Assembly (NCBI GenBank): GCA_963835495.1
Contig: CAWIFQ010000005.1
Coordinates: 1,736,001 to 1,800,000, forward strand
Reading direction: 5' to 3'
From: Acaudatibacter sp963835495
GTDB lineage: Bacteria; Pseudomonadota; Alphaproteobacteria; Caulobacterales; Caulobacteraceae
Length of the DNA stretch: 64,000 nt
The translations under genes and the position numbers were made by a program. Positions 9,484 through 18,394 of the stretch are shown here, one piece after another. Position 1 is the first letter of the stretch, and each line of letters opens with the position of its first letter. The notes beneath the pieces are model-generated. The model saw only the letters and a program-made list of their open reading frames with translations, was not told the origin of the DNA and ran no database searches.

Positions 9484-10619
9484 GCGCGCCGACGCTCCGC
9501 TCGCCCGCTCGTCTCGCCAAGCTGAGGCGGATCTGGGCCCTGGTCCGCAAGGAGGGGCTGCAGGTGCTGCGCGACCCCTCCAGCTTCGCGATCGGCATCG
9601 TGCTGCCGATCATCCTGATCCTGCTCTACGGCTACGGCGTCACCTTCGACGTCAAGCACGTCCCGGTCGCCATCGTCATGGAGGCGCCGTCGCCGGATGC
9701 GTCCGAGCTGGCCGCCGGCTTCGCGCTGTCGCCCTACTTCGACGTCCGCGCCGTCACCTCCGACGCCCAGGCGCGGGAGCTGATGCTGGAGCGCCAGGTC
9801 GACGGCATCGTCTACATCCGCGAGGATTTCGCCCGGCAAAGCCGGCTGGGCGCGGCCCAGGTCCAGGTGATCCTGCACGGCGTCGACGCCAACCGCGCGC
9901 GCATCATGCAGGCCTACGCCCAGGGCGCGCTGGCCGAGGCCGCCGTGCGCGCCGGCGACGACAGTTCGACCGGCCCGGTGAATGTGCAAAGCCGGCTCTG
10001 GTTCAACGACGCCAACGACAGCCATTACTTCCTGGTGCCCGGCCTCATCGTGCTGGTGATGACGCTGATTGGCGCCACGCTCACCGCCATGGTCATGGCC
10101 CGCGAGTGGGAGCGCGGCACGCTGGAGGCGCTCTTCGTCACGCCGGTCCAGGCCGACGAGATCCTGGTCGGCAAGATCGTGCCCTACTTCCTGCTGGGTC
10201 TGGTCGGCCTGGTGATCTGCATTCTCGCCGCCCGCTTCCTGTTCGTCGTGCCGCTGCGAGGATCGCTCTGGGTGCTCGCGCTGACGTCGATGCTCTACCT
10301 GCTGGTGGCGCTGGGGATGGGCCTGTTCATTTCCGCGACGCTGAAGAGCCAGTTCCTGGCCAGTCAGATCGCGCAACTGGTCACCTTCCTGCCGGCGACC
10401 ATGCTATCGGGGTTCATCTACGACCTGCGCAGCGTCCCGCTGTTCGTCCGGGTCATCAGCGACTTCGTGCCGGCGCACTATTTCGTGGCCCTGCTGCAGA
10501 CCGTCTTCCTGGCCGGGGACGTCTGGAGCGTGATCCTGCCCAACTCGCTGATGCTGGGCGTGATGGCGACGCTGTTCCTCGTCCTCACCCGCCGCGCCAT
10601 CCACAAGAGCCTGGCGTGA
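9480..10619 (+). CDS. ABC-2 type permease (YbhS-like), first
   Basis: Inner-membrane permease of 379 residues with the ABC-2 layout. One N-terminal transmembrane helix (FAIGIVLPIILILLYGYGV) is followed by a large periplasmic domain of about 130 residues, then five C-terminal helices between about residues 180 and 375. The REWERGTLEALFVTPV motif after the second helix is diagnostic. It would pair with the next gene to form the translocation pore. Starts ATG 9480 within the ATPase stop; ends in a GTGA overlap with the second permease. Confidence 0.9.
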   Translation: MSAPTLRSPARLAKLRRIWALVRKEGLQVLRDPSSFAIGIVLPIILILLYGYGVTFDVKHVPVAIVMEAPSPDASELAAGFALSPYFDVRAVTSDAQARELMLERQVDGIVYIREDFARQSRLGAAQVQVILHGVDANRARIMQAYAQGALAEAAVRAGDDSSTGPVNVQSRLWFNDANDSHYFLVPGLIVLVMTLIGATLTAMVMAREWERGTLEALFVTPVQADEILVGKIVPYFLLGLVGLVICILAARFLFVVPLRGSLWVLALTSMLYLLVALGMGLFISATLKSQFLASQIAQLVTFLPATMLSGFIYDLRSVPLFVRVISDFVPAHYFVALLQTVFLAGDVWSVILPNSLMLGVMATLFLVLTRRAIHKSLA

Positions 10620-11743
10620 GCGCGCTGCTCGACATCCTGCGGCGGATCGGCGCCCTGACGCGCAAGGAGCTGCTGGCGATCCTCAAGGATCCGCGCAGCC
10701 GGATCATGCTCTTCGTCCCGCCGATCATGCAGTGCCTGATCTTCGGCTACGCGATGAACCTCGATCTCAACAACGTCCCCTACGCGGTGATCGACGAGGA
10801 TCGCAGCGCCGCCTCGCACGAGCTGCTCGCCCGGCTAGACAGCTCCAGGACCTTCGTGCGCGTCGCCGAGCTCGCCACGCCGGCCCAGGTCGCGCAAGCC
10901 ATCGACACCAAGCAGGCGGTGCTCGTCGTCCACATCGGCCAGGATTTCGAGCGGCGCCTCGACGCTGGCGAAGGCGCCGACGTGCAGGCGCTCGCCGACG
11001 GGCGCAATTCCAACACCGGCGGCACGGCGCTGGCCTACTTCAACACGGTCGTGCAGGGGTTCAACGCCGACTGGCGGGCCGAGCACGGCGTCGCGCCCGC
11101 CGCCGTCCAGCCGGTCGTGCGGGCCTGGTACAACGCCAACCTGGAGACGCGCTGGAACATGATCCCGGCGCTCGTCGGCACGCTGAGCTTCATCCAGTGC
11201 ATGATGCTGACCGCCTTGTCGGTGGCGCGCGAGCGCGAGGCGGGCACCTTCGACCAGCTGCAGGTGACGCCGCTGCGGCCGTTCGAGATCATCGTCGGCA
11301 AGACCGTCCCATCGATGATGGTCGGCCTCGTCCAGGCGACGCTGGTGCTGCTGGTCGCCCAGCTCTGGTTCCACATCCCGTTCCAGGGCTCGTTCGCGGT
11401 TCTCTACGCCGGGCTGACGCTGTTCATGCTCGCCGCCGTGGGCCTCGGCCTTTTCATCTCCTCCATCGCCCAAACCATGCAGCAGGCCATGCTCTACACA
11501 TTCATCGTGATGATGCCGTTCGTGCTCCTGTCGGGCCTCGCCACGCCGATCTCGAGCATGCCGGTGATCCTGCAGTACTTCACCGCCATCAACCCGCTGC
11601 GCTACGCCATCGACATCGCCCACCGGGTCTACCTGGAGGGCGTTGGGCTCGATCGCCTTGGCGCCGATCTGTGGCCGCTGGCCGCCATCGCCGCCGTCAG
11701 CCTGGTCGGCGCATCGTGGATGTTCGAAAGGAAGCTTGGATGA
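10616..11743 (+). CDS. ABC-2 type permease (YbhR-like), second
   Basis: Second inner-membrane permease, 375 residues, paralogous to the preceding gene. N-terminal helix MLFVPPIMQCLIFGYAMNL, a periplasmic domain with the NANLETRWNMIPALVG segment, then REREAGTFDQLQVTPLRPFE and the C-terminal helices. The start is GTG 10616, overlapping the first permease's stop; I prefer it to upstream in-frame codons because they lie in the other permease. Ends with ATGA overlap with the outer-membrane channel gene, indicating translational coupling across the operon. The exported substrate is unknown; relatives handle drugs or cationic compounds. Confidence 0.9.
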   Translation: MSALLDILRRIGALTRKELLAILKDPRSRIMLFVPPIMQCLIFGYAMNLDLNNVPYAVIDEDRSAASHELLARLDSSRTFVRVAELATPAQVAQAIDTKQAVLVVHIGQDFERRLDAGEGADVQALADGRNSNTGGTALAYFNTVVQGFNADWRAEHGVAPAAVQPVVRAWYNANLETRWNMIPALVGTLSFIQCMMLTALSVAREREAGTFDQLQVTPLRPFEIIVGKTVPSMMVGLVQATLVLLVAQLWFHIPFQGSFAVLYAGLTLFMLAAVGLGLFISSIAQTMQQAMLYTFIVMMPFVLLSGLATPISSMPVILQYFTAINPLRYAIDIAHRVYLEGVGLDRLGADLWPLAAIAAVSLVGASWMFERKLG

Positions 11744-13239
11744 CCCGCCTGGGCGCCCTCAGCGCGCTGGCCGCGCGCCGCGTGGCTGGCCGGCTGCACC
11801 GTCGGACCGCGATACACGGCGCCGACGCCGGATATGCCGGGTGGATGGAAGGCGGTGTCGCATATTCCGTCCGCCACAACGGTCAGCCGCGTTTCGGCGG
11901 CGGAGGCCCAGGACGACGCCTGGTGGGGCGGCTTCGACGACGCGGAGCTGACCTCGCTGATCGATCGAGCGCTGAGCGCCAACCTCGACGCGCGGCAGGC
12001 CGTGCTGCGGATCGACGAGGCCCGCGCCCAGCGCCGCATCGCGGGGGCCGGGGCCTGGCCAACGGTCGACGCCACCACCTCCTTCACCGAAACGCGCATC
12101 AGCGAGCGCACCTCGACCAGCTCCATCTTCGGCGCCCTCGCCGGCAAGTCTGGCGCCCCGCCCGGCGTCGCGGCCGCGATCCCGGGTCTGGTCAACCCGT
12201 TCAGCCAATACCAGTACGGCCTCACCGGCTCGTGGGAGATCGACCTGTTCGGCCGCATCCGTCGTCAGGTCGAAGCCGCCGAGGCCAATACGGCCGCGGC
12301 GGTGGAGGACGACCATGCGGTGCAGGTCTCGCTGATGGCGGAGGTGGCCGGCGCCTACATCGACCTTCGCGGCGCGCAGGCCCGTCGCGAGGTCACCTTG
12401 GCGAACGTCGCGACCGCCCGGGCGCTGCTGAAGCTCGCCGCCGACGCGCGCGCCGCGGGGCTCGGCAACGACCTGGATATCGCCAGCGGCAAGGCCGAAC
12501 TGGCGAGCGCGCAGGCCGCGCTGCCGCCGCTGCAGACCGAGATCGCCAACGACGAGAGCCAGCTCGGGCTGCTGCTGGCGGCCAAGCCGGGCGCGCTCGA
12601 CGCCGAGCTGGAGGGGTTACGGGCGATCCCGCTTGTCCCGCCGCTGGTTCCGGTCGGCCTGCCCGCGGAGCTGGCGCGGCGCCGGCCCGACATTCGCGAG
12701 GCCGAGGCGCGCCTCCACGCGTCCGTCGCGCTGCAGGGCGTGGCGGTCGCCAATCTCTATCCCGCGCGTCACGATCGACCTCGCCTTCGGCCTCGAGGCC
12801 AGCAATCCGGCCTCGCTGGCCGCCTGGGCTGCGCGCTACTTCTCGGCGGGGCCTGGGTTGGACCTGCCGCTGTTCGATGGCGGCCAGCGCCGCGAGAGCA
12901 TCCACGTCGCCGACATCCACGCCAAGGAAGCCGCGCTCGCCTACGCCCAGACCGTGCTTGGCGCCCTGCATGAGGCCGAGGACGCGATCACCGCCTATGA
13001 CCAGGAGCAGTCCCGCCGCGGGTCGCTCCAGGAGGCGCAGACGCCAGAGCCAGGCGGCGCTGGCCCTGGCCGAGAGGCGCTACCAGGTCGGCGCCGTCAG
13101 TTTCCGCGACGTGCTCGACGCCGAGGACCGGGCGCAGGCCGCGCAACTGGCGCTGACCGCTAGCACTGCGGCCACTTCGGAGGACCTGGTCCTGCTCTAC
13201 AAGTCGCTAGGCGGCGGCTGGGCGGACGTTTCGGGTTAG
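11740..13239 (+). CDS. RND/ABC-type outer-membrane efflux lipoprotein (NodT/OprM family), frameshifted three times
   Basis: Outer-membrane channel completing the tripartite exporter. After correcting a +1 shift at about 11776 the N terminus reads WLAGCTVGPRYTAPTP, with a lipobox (LAGC) and the family's VGPxYxxP start. The WWGGFDDAELTSLIDRAL and YQYGLTGSWEIDLFGRIRR motifs follow, then ELARRRPDIREAEARLHA. Two further +1 shifts occur at about 12762 and about 13041; the last piece ends ALAERRYQVGAVSFRDVLDAED. Total about 498 residues, the usual length for the family. Starts inside the permease stop (ATGA). Confidence 0.85.
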   Translation: MTRLGALSALAARRVAGRLHRRTAIHGADAGYAGWMEGGVAYSVRHNGQPRFGGGGPGRRLVGRLRRRGADLADRSSAERQPRRAAGRAADRRGPRPAPHRGGRGLANGRRHHLLHRNAHQRAHLDQLHLRRPRRQVWRPARRRGRDPGSGQPVQPIPVRPHRLVGDRPVRPHPSSGRSRRGQYGRGGGGRPCGAGLADGGGGRRLHRPSRRAGPSRGHLGERRDRPGAAEARRRRARRGARQRPGYRQRQGRTGERAGRAAAAADRDRQRREPARAAAGGQAGRARRRAGGVTGDPACPAAGSGRPARGAGAAPARHSRGRGAPPRVRRAAGRGGRQSLSRASRSTSPSASRPAIRPRWPPGLRATSRRGLGWTCRCSMAASAARASTSPTSTPRKPRSPTPRPCLAPCMRPRTRSPPMTRSSPAAGRSRRRRRQSQAALALAERRYQVGAVSFRDVLDAEDRAQAAQLALTASTAATSEDLVLLYKSLGGGWADVSG

Positions 13240-13269
13240 CCCGTCCGGGCGGCGCCGGCGACGCGGCGG

Positions 13270-13503
13270 TCAGAACTCGTCGTTGATCATCGCGCTGAAG
13301 TGTTCGAGCACTTCCTTGGCCTGTTCCTCGGGCGTCAAATCGCCGAGCAGCTGATCCGGGGCCGGCGGGGCGACCGGGTCGGCGACGACCAGGCGGGCGA
13401 CGACGGCGCCGCCCTGGGCCAGCACCAGCTCCTCGCCCTCGGCCAGGGAGGCCAGGGTCTGGGCGATGCGCGGCGGCAGGTCGTCGAGGTCGATCTGCTT
13501 CAA
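13270..13503 (-). CDS. Small Phd/YefM-like hypothetical protein
   Basis: Protein of 77 residues starting (M)KQIDLDDLPPRIAQTL. The segment LASLAEGEELVLAQGGAVVARLVV resembles the core of Phd/YefM antitoxins, where a short helix is followed by a beta hairpin ending in xVARLV. The only plausible start is TTG 13503, overlapping the mscL stop (TTGA), so it would be coupled to mscL. No toxin gene is adjacent. The antitoxin-like fold is inference from a short motif; function unknown. Confidence 0.6.
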   Translation of the reverse strand: MKQIDLDDLPPRIAQTLASLAEGEELVLAQGGAVVARLVVADPVAPPAPDQLLGDLTPEEQAKEVLEHFSAMINDEF

Positions 13504-13958
13504 GCGGCGCGCGCCTTCAGCAAGTCACGGATCTCGGTGAGCAAGGTCTCTTCCGGAGTCGGCGCGGGCGGCGCCGCCGGCTCCTTGGCTTCCTGGCGGC
13601 GCACCGCGCTGAGCAGCTTGATCATCAGGAAGATCACGAAGGCGACGATCAGGAACTGAATGATGGTGTTCAGGAAGGCGCCGTAGAGGATGGCGACTTC
13701 GGGCTTCTTGGTCGCGGCGTCCGCCGCTTTCAGAACGATCTTCAACTGGGCGAAATCGACGCCGGCGGTGACCAGGCCGATCACCGGCATGATCACCTGA
13801 TCGACCAGACTGGTGATGATCTTGCCGAACGCCGCGCCGATGATCACGCCGACGGCGAGATCGACGACATTGCCCCTGGCGATGAATTCCCGAAATTCAC
13901 GCAGCATGGTGACAGGCCCCTCGACCGCCGTGGTGAGCTTCTGCATCGGCTCGATCAT
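13500..13958 (-). CDS. mscL: Large-conductance mechanosensitive channel MscL
   Basis: Inner-membrane tension-gated channel that releases solutes during osmotic downshock. It has the hallmark REFREFIARGNVVDLAVGVI first helix with IGAAFGKIITSLV, a periplasmic loop, the second helix IQFLIVAFVIFLMIKLL, and the C-terminal bundle EETLLTEIRDLLKA. At 152 residues it is slightly longer than E. coli MscL because of about 17 extra N-terminal residues (MIEPMQKLTTAVEGPVT); ATG 13958 is preceded by GGAAGG, which supports that start. It overlaps the small Phd-like gene downstream. Confidence 0.95.
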   Translation of the reverse strand: MIEPMQKLTTAVEGPVTMLREFREFIARGNVVDLAVGVIIGAAFGKIITSLVDQVIMPVIGLVTAGVDFAQLKIVLKAADAATKKPEVAILYGAFLNTIIQFLIVAFVIFLMIKLLSAVRRQEAKEPAAPPAPTPEETLLTEIRDLLKARAA

Positions 13959-14005
13959 GCCGCACCTTCCAATGTGAAAATCAGGCGCGTCGATCCGGCG
14001 GGAGA

Positions 14006-14287
14006 CTAGTCCCCGTTCAGCCGGACGCGCAACTCCTTGCCTGCCTTGAAGAAAGGCACGCTCTTGGCCCGCACCTTGACCGCCTCGCCGGTGCGCGGGT
14101 TGCGTCCGGCCCTGGCCGGGCGTCCGCGGACCGAGAAGGCGCCGAAGCCGCGCAGCTCCACGCGGCCGCCGCCCTCGAGCGCCTCGATCATCTGCTCGAG
14201 GATGACGCCGACGACACGCTCGATGTCCTTCTGGGTCAGGTGCGGGTTTTCGCTCGCCAAAGCGGCGATCAACTCGGACTTGATCAT
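14006..14287 (-). CDS. ihfB: Integration host factor subunit beta
   Basis: DNA-bending protein of 93 residues, HU/IHF family, acting as a dimer with IHF-alpha in recombination and transcription. It starts MIKSELIAALASENPHLTQ and carries the arm signature GFGAFSVRGRPARAGRNPRTGE with the conserved NPRTG turn. The Arg-rich arm and EALxxGxRVELRGFG identify the beta rather than alpha subunit. It lies downstream of rpsA in the same direction, an order common in Proteobacteria, with a 12-bp hairpin between them. Confidence 0.93.
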   Translation of the reverse strand: MIKSELIAALASENPHLTQKDIERVVGVILEQMIEALEGGGRVELRGFGAFSVRGRPARAGRNPRTGEAVKVRAKSVPFFKAGKELRVRLNGD

Positions 14288-14332
14288 CCAGCGCCCCCTC
14301 GTGGCCTTCGCAAAGCTTTGCCCAATCGAAGC

Positions 14333-14361
14333 GGCGTCTTCAAGGGTCGCTTGAAGACGCC
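14333..14361 (-). terminator. Hairpin between rpsA and ihfB
   Basis: A perfect 12-bp stem, GGCGTCTTCAAG (14333-14344) with CTTGAAGACGCC (14350-14361), and a 5-base loop. It is 22 bases past the rpsA stop. It is not followed by a T run on the minus strand, so it may be a processing or attenuation site rather than a classical intrinsic terminator. Confidence 0.55.
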
Positions 14362-14383
14362 GGTTGATTTAGGCCGCCGACGG

Positions 14384-16093
14384 CTACTCCTTGGACGCCT
14401 TCTCGCGCAAGGCGGCGCCCAGGATGTCGCCCAGCGAGGCGCCGGAGTCCGACGAGCCGTACTGCTCGATGGCTTCCTTCTCCTCGGCGGCTTCCAGGGC
14501 CTTGACCGAAAGCGAGATGCGGCGCGCGGCCTTGTCGATGTTGGTGATCTGCGCATCCAGCCGGTCGCCGACGGCGAAACGTTCCGGGCGCTGATCGGCG
14601 CGGTCGCGCGAGAGGTCCGACTTGCGGATGAAGGCGGTGACCGGCGCTTCGTCGTCGCCGAACTTCACCTCGATGCCGCCCGAGGTCAGCTCGGTGACGG
14701 TGACCGTCACGGTCTGGCCCTTGCGGTAGACATCGCCGGCCAGCGGATCGCCCGCCAGCTGCTTGATGCCCAGCGAGATGCGTTCCTTCTCGACGTCGAC
14801 GTCGAGCACCCGGGCGCGCACCGGCTCGCCCTTCTTGTACTTCAGGATCGCCTCTTCGCCCGGCATGTTCCAGTCGATGTCGGAGAGGTGGACCATGCCG
14901 TCGATGTCGTTCTCGAGGCCGAGGAAGAGGCCGAACTCGGTGGCGTTCTTGACCTCGCCTTCGACCGCCGTGCCGATCGGGTGCTTCTCGAGGAACTCTT
15001 CCCAGGGGTTCTGCATCGCCTGCTTGAGGCCGAGGCTGACGCGGCGCTTGGAGGCGTCCACATCGAGCACGACGACTTCCACTTCCTGAGACGTGGAGAC
15101 GATCTTGCCGGGGTGCACGTTCTTCTTGGTCCAGCTCATTTCGGAGACGTGGACCAGGCCCTCGACGCCGGCTTCCAGCTCCACGAAGGCGCCGTAGTCG
15201 GTGATGTTGGTGATGCGGCCCTTGAACTTGGCCCCCACCGGGTACTTGGCCTCGACGCCGTCCCACGGGTCGGACTGCAGCTGCTTCATGCCCAGGCTGA
15301 TGCGCTGGGTGTCGGGGTTGATCTTGACGATCTGCACCTTGACCGTATCGCCCACCGCCAGAACCTGGCTGGGGTGCGAGACGCGCTTCCAGCTCATGTC
15401 GGTGACGTGCAGCAGACCGTCGATGCCGCCCAGGTCGACGAACGCGCCGTAGTCGGTGATGTTCTTGACCACGCCTTCGCGCACTTCGCCCTCGGTCAGC
15501 TGGCTGACCAGTTCGGTGCGCTGCTCGGCGCGGGCTTCTTCCAGGATGGCGCGGCGCGAGACCACGATGTTGCCGCGCGGGCGGTCCATCTTGAGGATCG
15601 CGAACGGCTGCTCGCGACCCATCAGCGGGCCGACGTCGCGCACCGGGCGGATGTCGACCTGGCTGCCAGGCAGGAACGCCGAGGCGCCGCCGAGGTCGAC
15701 GGTGAAGCCGCCCTTCACGCGGCCGACAATCGAGCCCATCACCGGTTCGTTCTTGGCGTAGACGCCCTCCAGGCGGGTCCAGGCCTCTTCGCGGCGGGCT
15801 TTCTCGCGGCTGATCACCGCTTCGCCCAGCGCGTTCTCGACCCGCTCCAGGAACACCTCGACCGTGTCGCCGACCTTCAGCGTCGCCTTGCCGTCGTCGT
15901 CGACCCCGAACTCCTTCACCGGGATGCGGCCCTCGGTCTTCAGGCCGACGTCGATGATCGCGAAGTCCTTCTCGATCGCTGCGACGATGCCCTTGACGAC
16001 AGTGCCTTCCTGGAAGTCGCCGCGTCCGAGGCTTTCATCGAGAAGGGCCGCGAAGTCGTCGCGGGTAGGGTTCATGCTGAGGTCGTCCGCCAT
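14384..16093 (-). CDS. rpsA: 30S ribosomal protein S1
   Basis: Six S1 (OB-fold) RNA-binding domains in 569 residues, the standard length for S1; it brings mRNA to the 30S subunit. Repeated DYGAFVDLGG, DYGAFVELEAG and EFGLFLGLENDIDG blocks mark domains 3 to 5. ATG 16093 gives MADDLSMNPTRDDFAALLDE, the usual alphaproteobacterial start, so the longer frame from 16150 is discarded. It is downstream of cmk in the same direction with a gap of about 170 bases. The C-terminal SSDSGASLGDILGAALREK is also typical. Confidence 0.96.
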   Translation of the reverse strand: MADDLSMNPTRDDFAALLDESLGRGDFQEGTVVKGIVAAIEKDFAIIDVGLKTEGRIPVKEFGVDDDGKATLKVGDTVEVFLERVENALGEAVISREKARREEAWTRLEGVYAKNEPVMGSIVGRVKGGFTVDLGGASAFLPGSQVDIRPVRDVGPLMGREQPFAILKMDRPRGNIVVSRRAILEEARAEQRTELVSQLTEGEVREGVVKNITDYGAFVDLGGIDGLLHVTDMSWKRVSHPSQVLAVGDTVKVQIVKINPDTQRISLGMKQLQSDPWDGVEAKYPVGAKFKGRITNITDYGAFVELEAGVEGLVHVSEMSWTKKNVHPGKIVSTSQEVEVVVLDVDASKRRVSLGLKQAMQNPWEEFLEKHPIGTAVEGEVKNATEFGLFLGLENDIDGMVHLSDIDWNMPGEEAILKYKKGEPVRARVLDVDVEKERISLGIKQLAGDPLAGDVYRKGQTVTVTVTELTSGGIEVKFGDDEAPVTAFIRKSDLSRDRADQRPERFAVGDRLDAQITNIDKAARRISLSVKALEAAEEKEAIEQYGSSDSGASLGDILGAALREKASKE

Positions 16094-16262
16094 GTGGTCT
16101 TGAGTCTCTTTGTCGTCTTGGTCTGGGTTGTGAGCGCGGCGCTGGCGCACAAAAGCGCGGCCGGGCGCCGGCCCGGAAAGGTGTCGGTGGGGTCTTTGCC
16201 GATGGACGCCAGCGTCGGCGTCTAGTGAGTCCCGCGGCGTTCGAGGGTGGGGCGCGGTTGGA

Positions 16263-16949
16263 TTAGCCCGATGAGTCCCTCAGGGGGGAAGTCCCTTGGG
16301 TGGTGGTTTCCCACCGGGCGCGCGCCGCCTCGACGATGCGGCGGGCCGCATCAGCGGCGGCGGATATAGTCATTTCCGTCGTGTCGAGCAAGACGGCGTC
16401 TTCGGCCGGCTTCATCGGCGCGTCGGCGCGGCCGGCGTCGCGGTCGTCGCGGCGCTCGATATCCTGGAGCACGTCTTCATAGCTGAGGGCCGGATCGTCG
16501 GCCCCGAGCTGCAGCCAGCGGCGGCGCGCGCGTTCCTCCGGGGTGGCGGTGACATAGAGCTTGGCCGGCGCGTCGGGGGCGATCACGGTGCCGATGTCGC
16601 GCCCGTCGATCACCGCGCCGCCGGGCTGCAAGGCGAAGGCGCGCTGCAGGTCGAGCAGCGCCTCGCGGACCGCCGAGTGGGCGGCCACCCGGCTCGCCGC
16701 CTCGCCGGATTCCGCGGCGCGAAAGGCCGGGTCGGCCAGGCAGCGCGCGTCGAGGCCCCGGGCCACGGCCGCGGCGGCGGCTTCGTCGTCCAGGTCGCCG
16801 CCCTGGCGCAGCAGCGTGACGCCGACGGCGCGGTAGAGCAGGCCGGTGTCCAGCACCGGCAAGCCGTAGGCCGCGCCCAGCATGGTCGCGATGGTCCCCT
16901 TGCCGGACGCCGCCGGGCCATCGACCGCGATGACGAAGCCGCCGCTCAA
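16263..16949 (-). CDS. cmk: Cytidylate kinase
   Basis: Phosphorylates CMP and dCMP with ATP. The P-loop GPAASGKGT is at residues 11-19, the CMP-binding LDTGLLYRAVG follows, and DGRDIGTVIAPDAPAKLYV and ERARRRWLQLG are the conserved nucleotide and lid regions. Length 228 residues, normal. Its ATG overlaps the aroA stop by four bases, so aroA and cmk are translationally coupled, as in many Proteobacteria. Confidence 0.95.
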   Translation of the reverse strand: MSGGFVIAVDGPAASGKGTIATMLGAAYGLPVLDTGLLYRAVGVTLLRQGGDLDDEAAAAAVARGLDARCLADPAFRAAESGEAASRVAAHSAVREALLDLQRAFALQPGGAVIDGRDIGTVIAPDAPAKLYVTATPEERARRRWLQLGADDPALSYEDVLQDIERRDDRDAGRADAPMKPAEDAVLLDTTEMTISAAADAARRIVEAARARWETTTQGTSPLRDSSG

Positions 16950-18286
16950 CCTATCTCAGCCCCAAGCCCCGCCATCAGGGCGCCGAACCCAGGAAAAGAG
17001 GTGGCGATCATACCTGGTTCGTCAACCGCCACGGCGGCCTCGGCCCCAAGACCGAGGATCAAATGGCTCATGGCGATGCGGTGGTCGCCGTGGGTCCGGA
17101 CCAGGCCGCCGCCGGCGACGCGGTGGTTGGCCCGCGCCGTGCCCGCCACGATCAGTCCCTCCGGCTCCTCCTCGACGCCCACCCCGCAGGCGGCCAGGCC
17201 CGCGGCCATCATGGCGATGCGGTCGCTTTCCTTGACCCGCAGCTCGCCGATGCCGCGCATGTAGGTCGCGCCTTCGGCATAGGCGGCCGCCACCGCCAGG
17301 ATCGGATATTCGTCGATCATCGAGGGCGCGCGGGCGGCCGGGACGTCGACGCCTTTCAGCCGCGAGTACCGCGCGGTGACGTCGCCGACCAGTTCGCCGC
17401 CGTCCTCGCGCTGGTTCTCGATGGTCAGGTCCGCGCCCATCTCGCGCAGGGTGACGAAGAGGCCGGTGCGCAGCGGGTTCAGCAGCACGCCCTCGACCGT
17501 CACCGCCGAGCCGGGCGTGATCAGCGCCGCGACCAGCGGAAACGCCGCCGACGACGGATCGCCCGGTACGCGGATCGCCGCGCCTGTCAGGTTCTGGCCC
17601 CCGGCCAGGCGGATCCGCCGGCCGTCGCCCGCGTCCTCCACCTCGACGACGGCGCCGAAGGCCCGCAGCATCCGCTCGGTGTGGTCGCGCGTGGCTTCCG
17701 GTTCGATCACCTCGGTGACGCCGGCGGCGCTCAGGCCCGCCAGCAGCACCGCCGACTTCACCTGCGCCGAGGGCTCAGGCAGGCGGTAGCTGATCGCGGT
17801 CAGGTCGCCGCCCTTCAGCGTCAGCGGCAGGCGCCCGCCGTCGCGGCAGAGGTAGCTCGCGCCCATCTGCGACAACGGCCGCATGATGCGTAGCATCGGC
17901 CGCCCGCGCAGCGACGCATCGCCAGTGAAGGTGGCGGTGAGTGGGAAACCGGCCGCCGCGCCCATGATCAGTCTGACGCCCGTGCCGGCGTTGCCGCAAT
18001 CGACCACGTCCGCCGGCTCGGTGAGGCCGCCGCGGCCGCTGACCCGCCAGCGCCCCCCTTCGCCTTCCTTTTTGGGGCCCTCCTGGCTGACCCCTGCGCC
18101 AAATGCGCCCATCGCCGCGGCCGTGCGCAGCACGTCGTCGCCATCGAGCAGGCCCTCGATCAGGGTCTCGCCATGCGCCAGCGAACCCAGGATCAGGGCG
18201 CGGTGCGAGATGGACTTGTCGCCCGGCGCGCGGATGCGGCCCAGCAACGGACCGCCCGGGCGGGCTGTCAGTCCGGCTTCGGCCAT
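16946..18286 (-). CDS. aroA: 3-phosphoshikimate 1-carboxyvinyltransferase (EPSP synthase)
   Basis: Sixth step of the shikimate pathway: joins shikimate-3-phosphate and PEP. It shows the N-terminal PGDKSISHRALILGSLA, GNAGTGVRLIMG, DEYPILAVAAAYAEG and the C-terminal THGDHRIAMSHLILGLG. The GNAGTG loop has Ala after Asn-Ala-Gly in the class II arrangement seen in other alphaproteobacteria, though class cannot be settled by eye. ATG 18286 gives 446 residues (MAEAGLTARPGGPLLG); the longer frame to 18478 overlaps the divergent gene's start and is rejected. Confidence 0.95.
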   Translation of the reverse strand: MAEAGLTARPGGPLLGRIRAPGDKSISHRALILGSLAHGETLIEGLLDGDDVLRTAAAMGAFGAGVSQEGPKKEGEGGRWRVSGRGGLTEPADVVDCGNAGTGVRLIMGAAAGFPLTATFTGDASLRGRPMLRIMRPLSQMGASYLCRDGGRLPLTLKGGDLTAISYRLPEPSAQVKSAVLLAGLSAAGVTEVIEPEATRDHTERMLRAFGAVVEVEDAGDGRRIRLAGGQNLTGAAIRVPGDPSSAAFPLVAALITPGSAVTVEGVLLNPLRTGLFVTLREMGADLTIENQREDGGELVGDVTARYSRLKGVDVPAARAPSMIDEYPILAVAAAYAEGATYMRGIGELRVKESDRIAMMAAGLAACGVGVEEEPEGLIVAGTARANHRVAGGGLVRTHGDHRIAMSHLILGLGAEAAVAVDEPGMIATSFPGFGALMAGLGAEIG

Positions 18287-18394
18287 CGGATTAAGCCTTC
18301 TGACAAGGATTTTTGCGGCGAGGATTGGCTTTTGACAGCGCCCCGGCGCCATGGCAAGGGAGCGCCCCCCAATCCCCCTTAAGCGAGGCCCGAC

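Noticed and set aside
11770..13060. Programmed +1 frameshifting in the efflux channel
   Set aside because: Three shifts at unrelated positions, no slippery or stimulatory element, and the same direction as shifts in unrelated genes. An assembly artefact fits better.
14240..16225. 661-residue plus-strand frame across rpsA
   Set aside because: Shadow of rpsA; no domain, and S1 repeats are clear on the minus strand.
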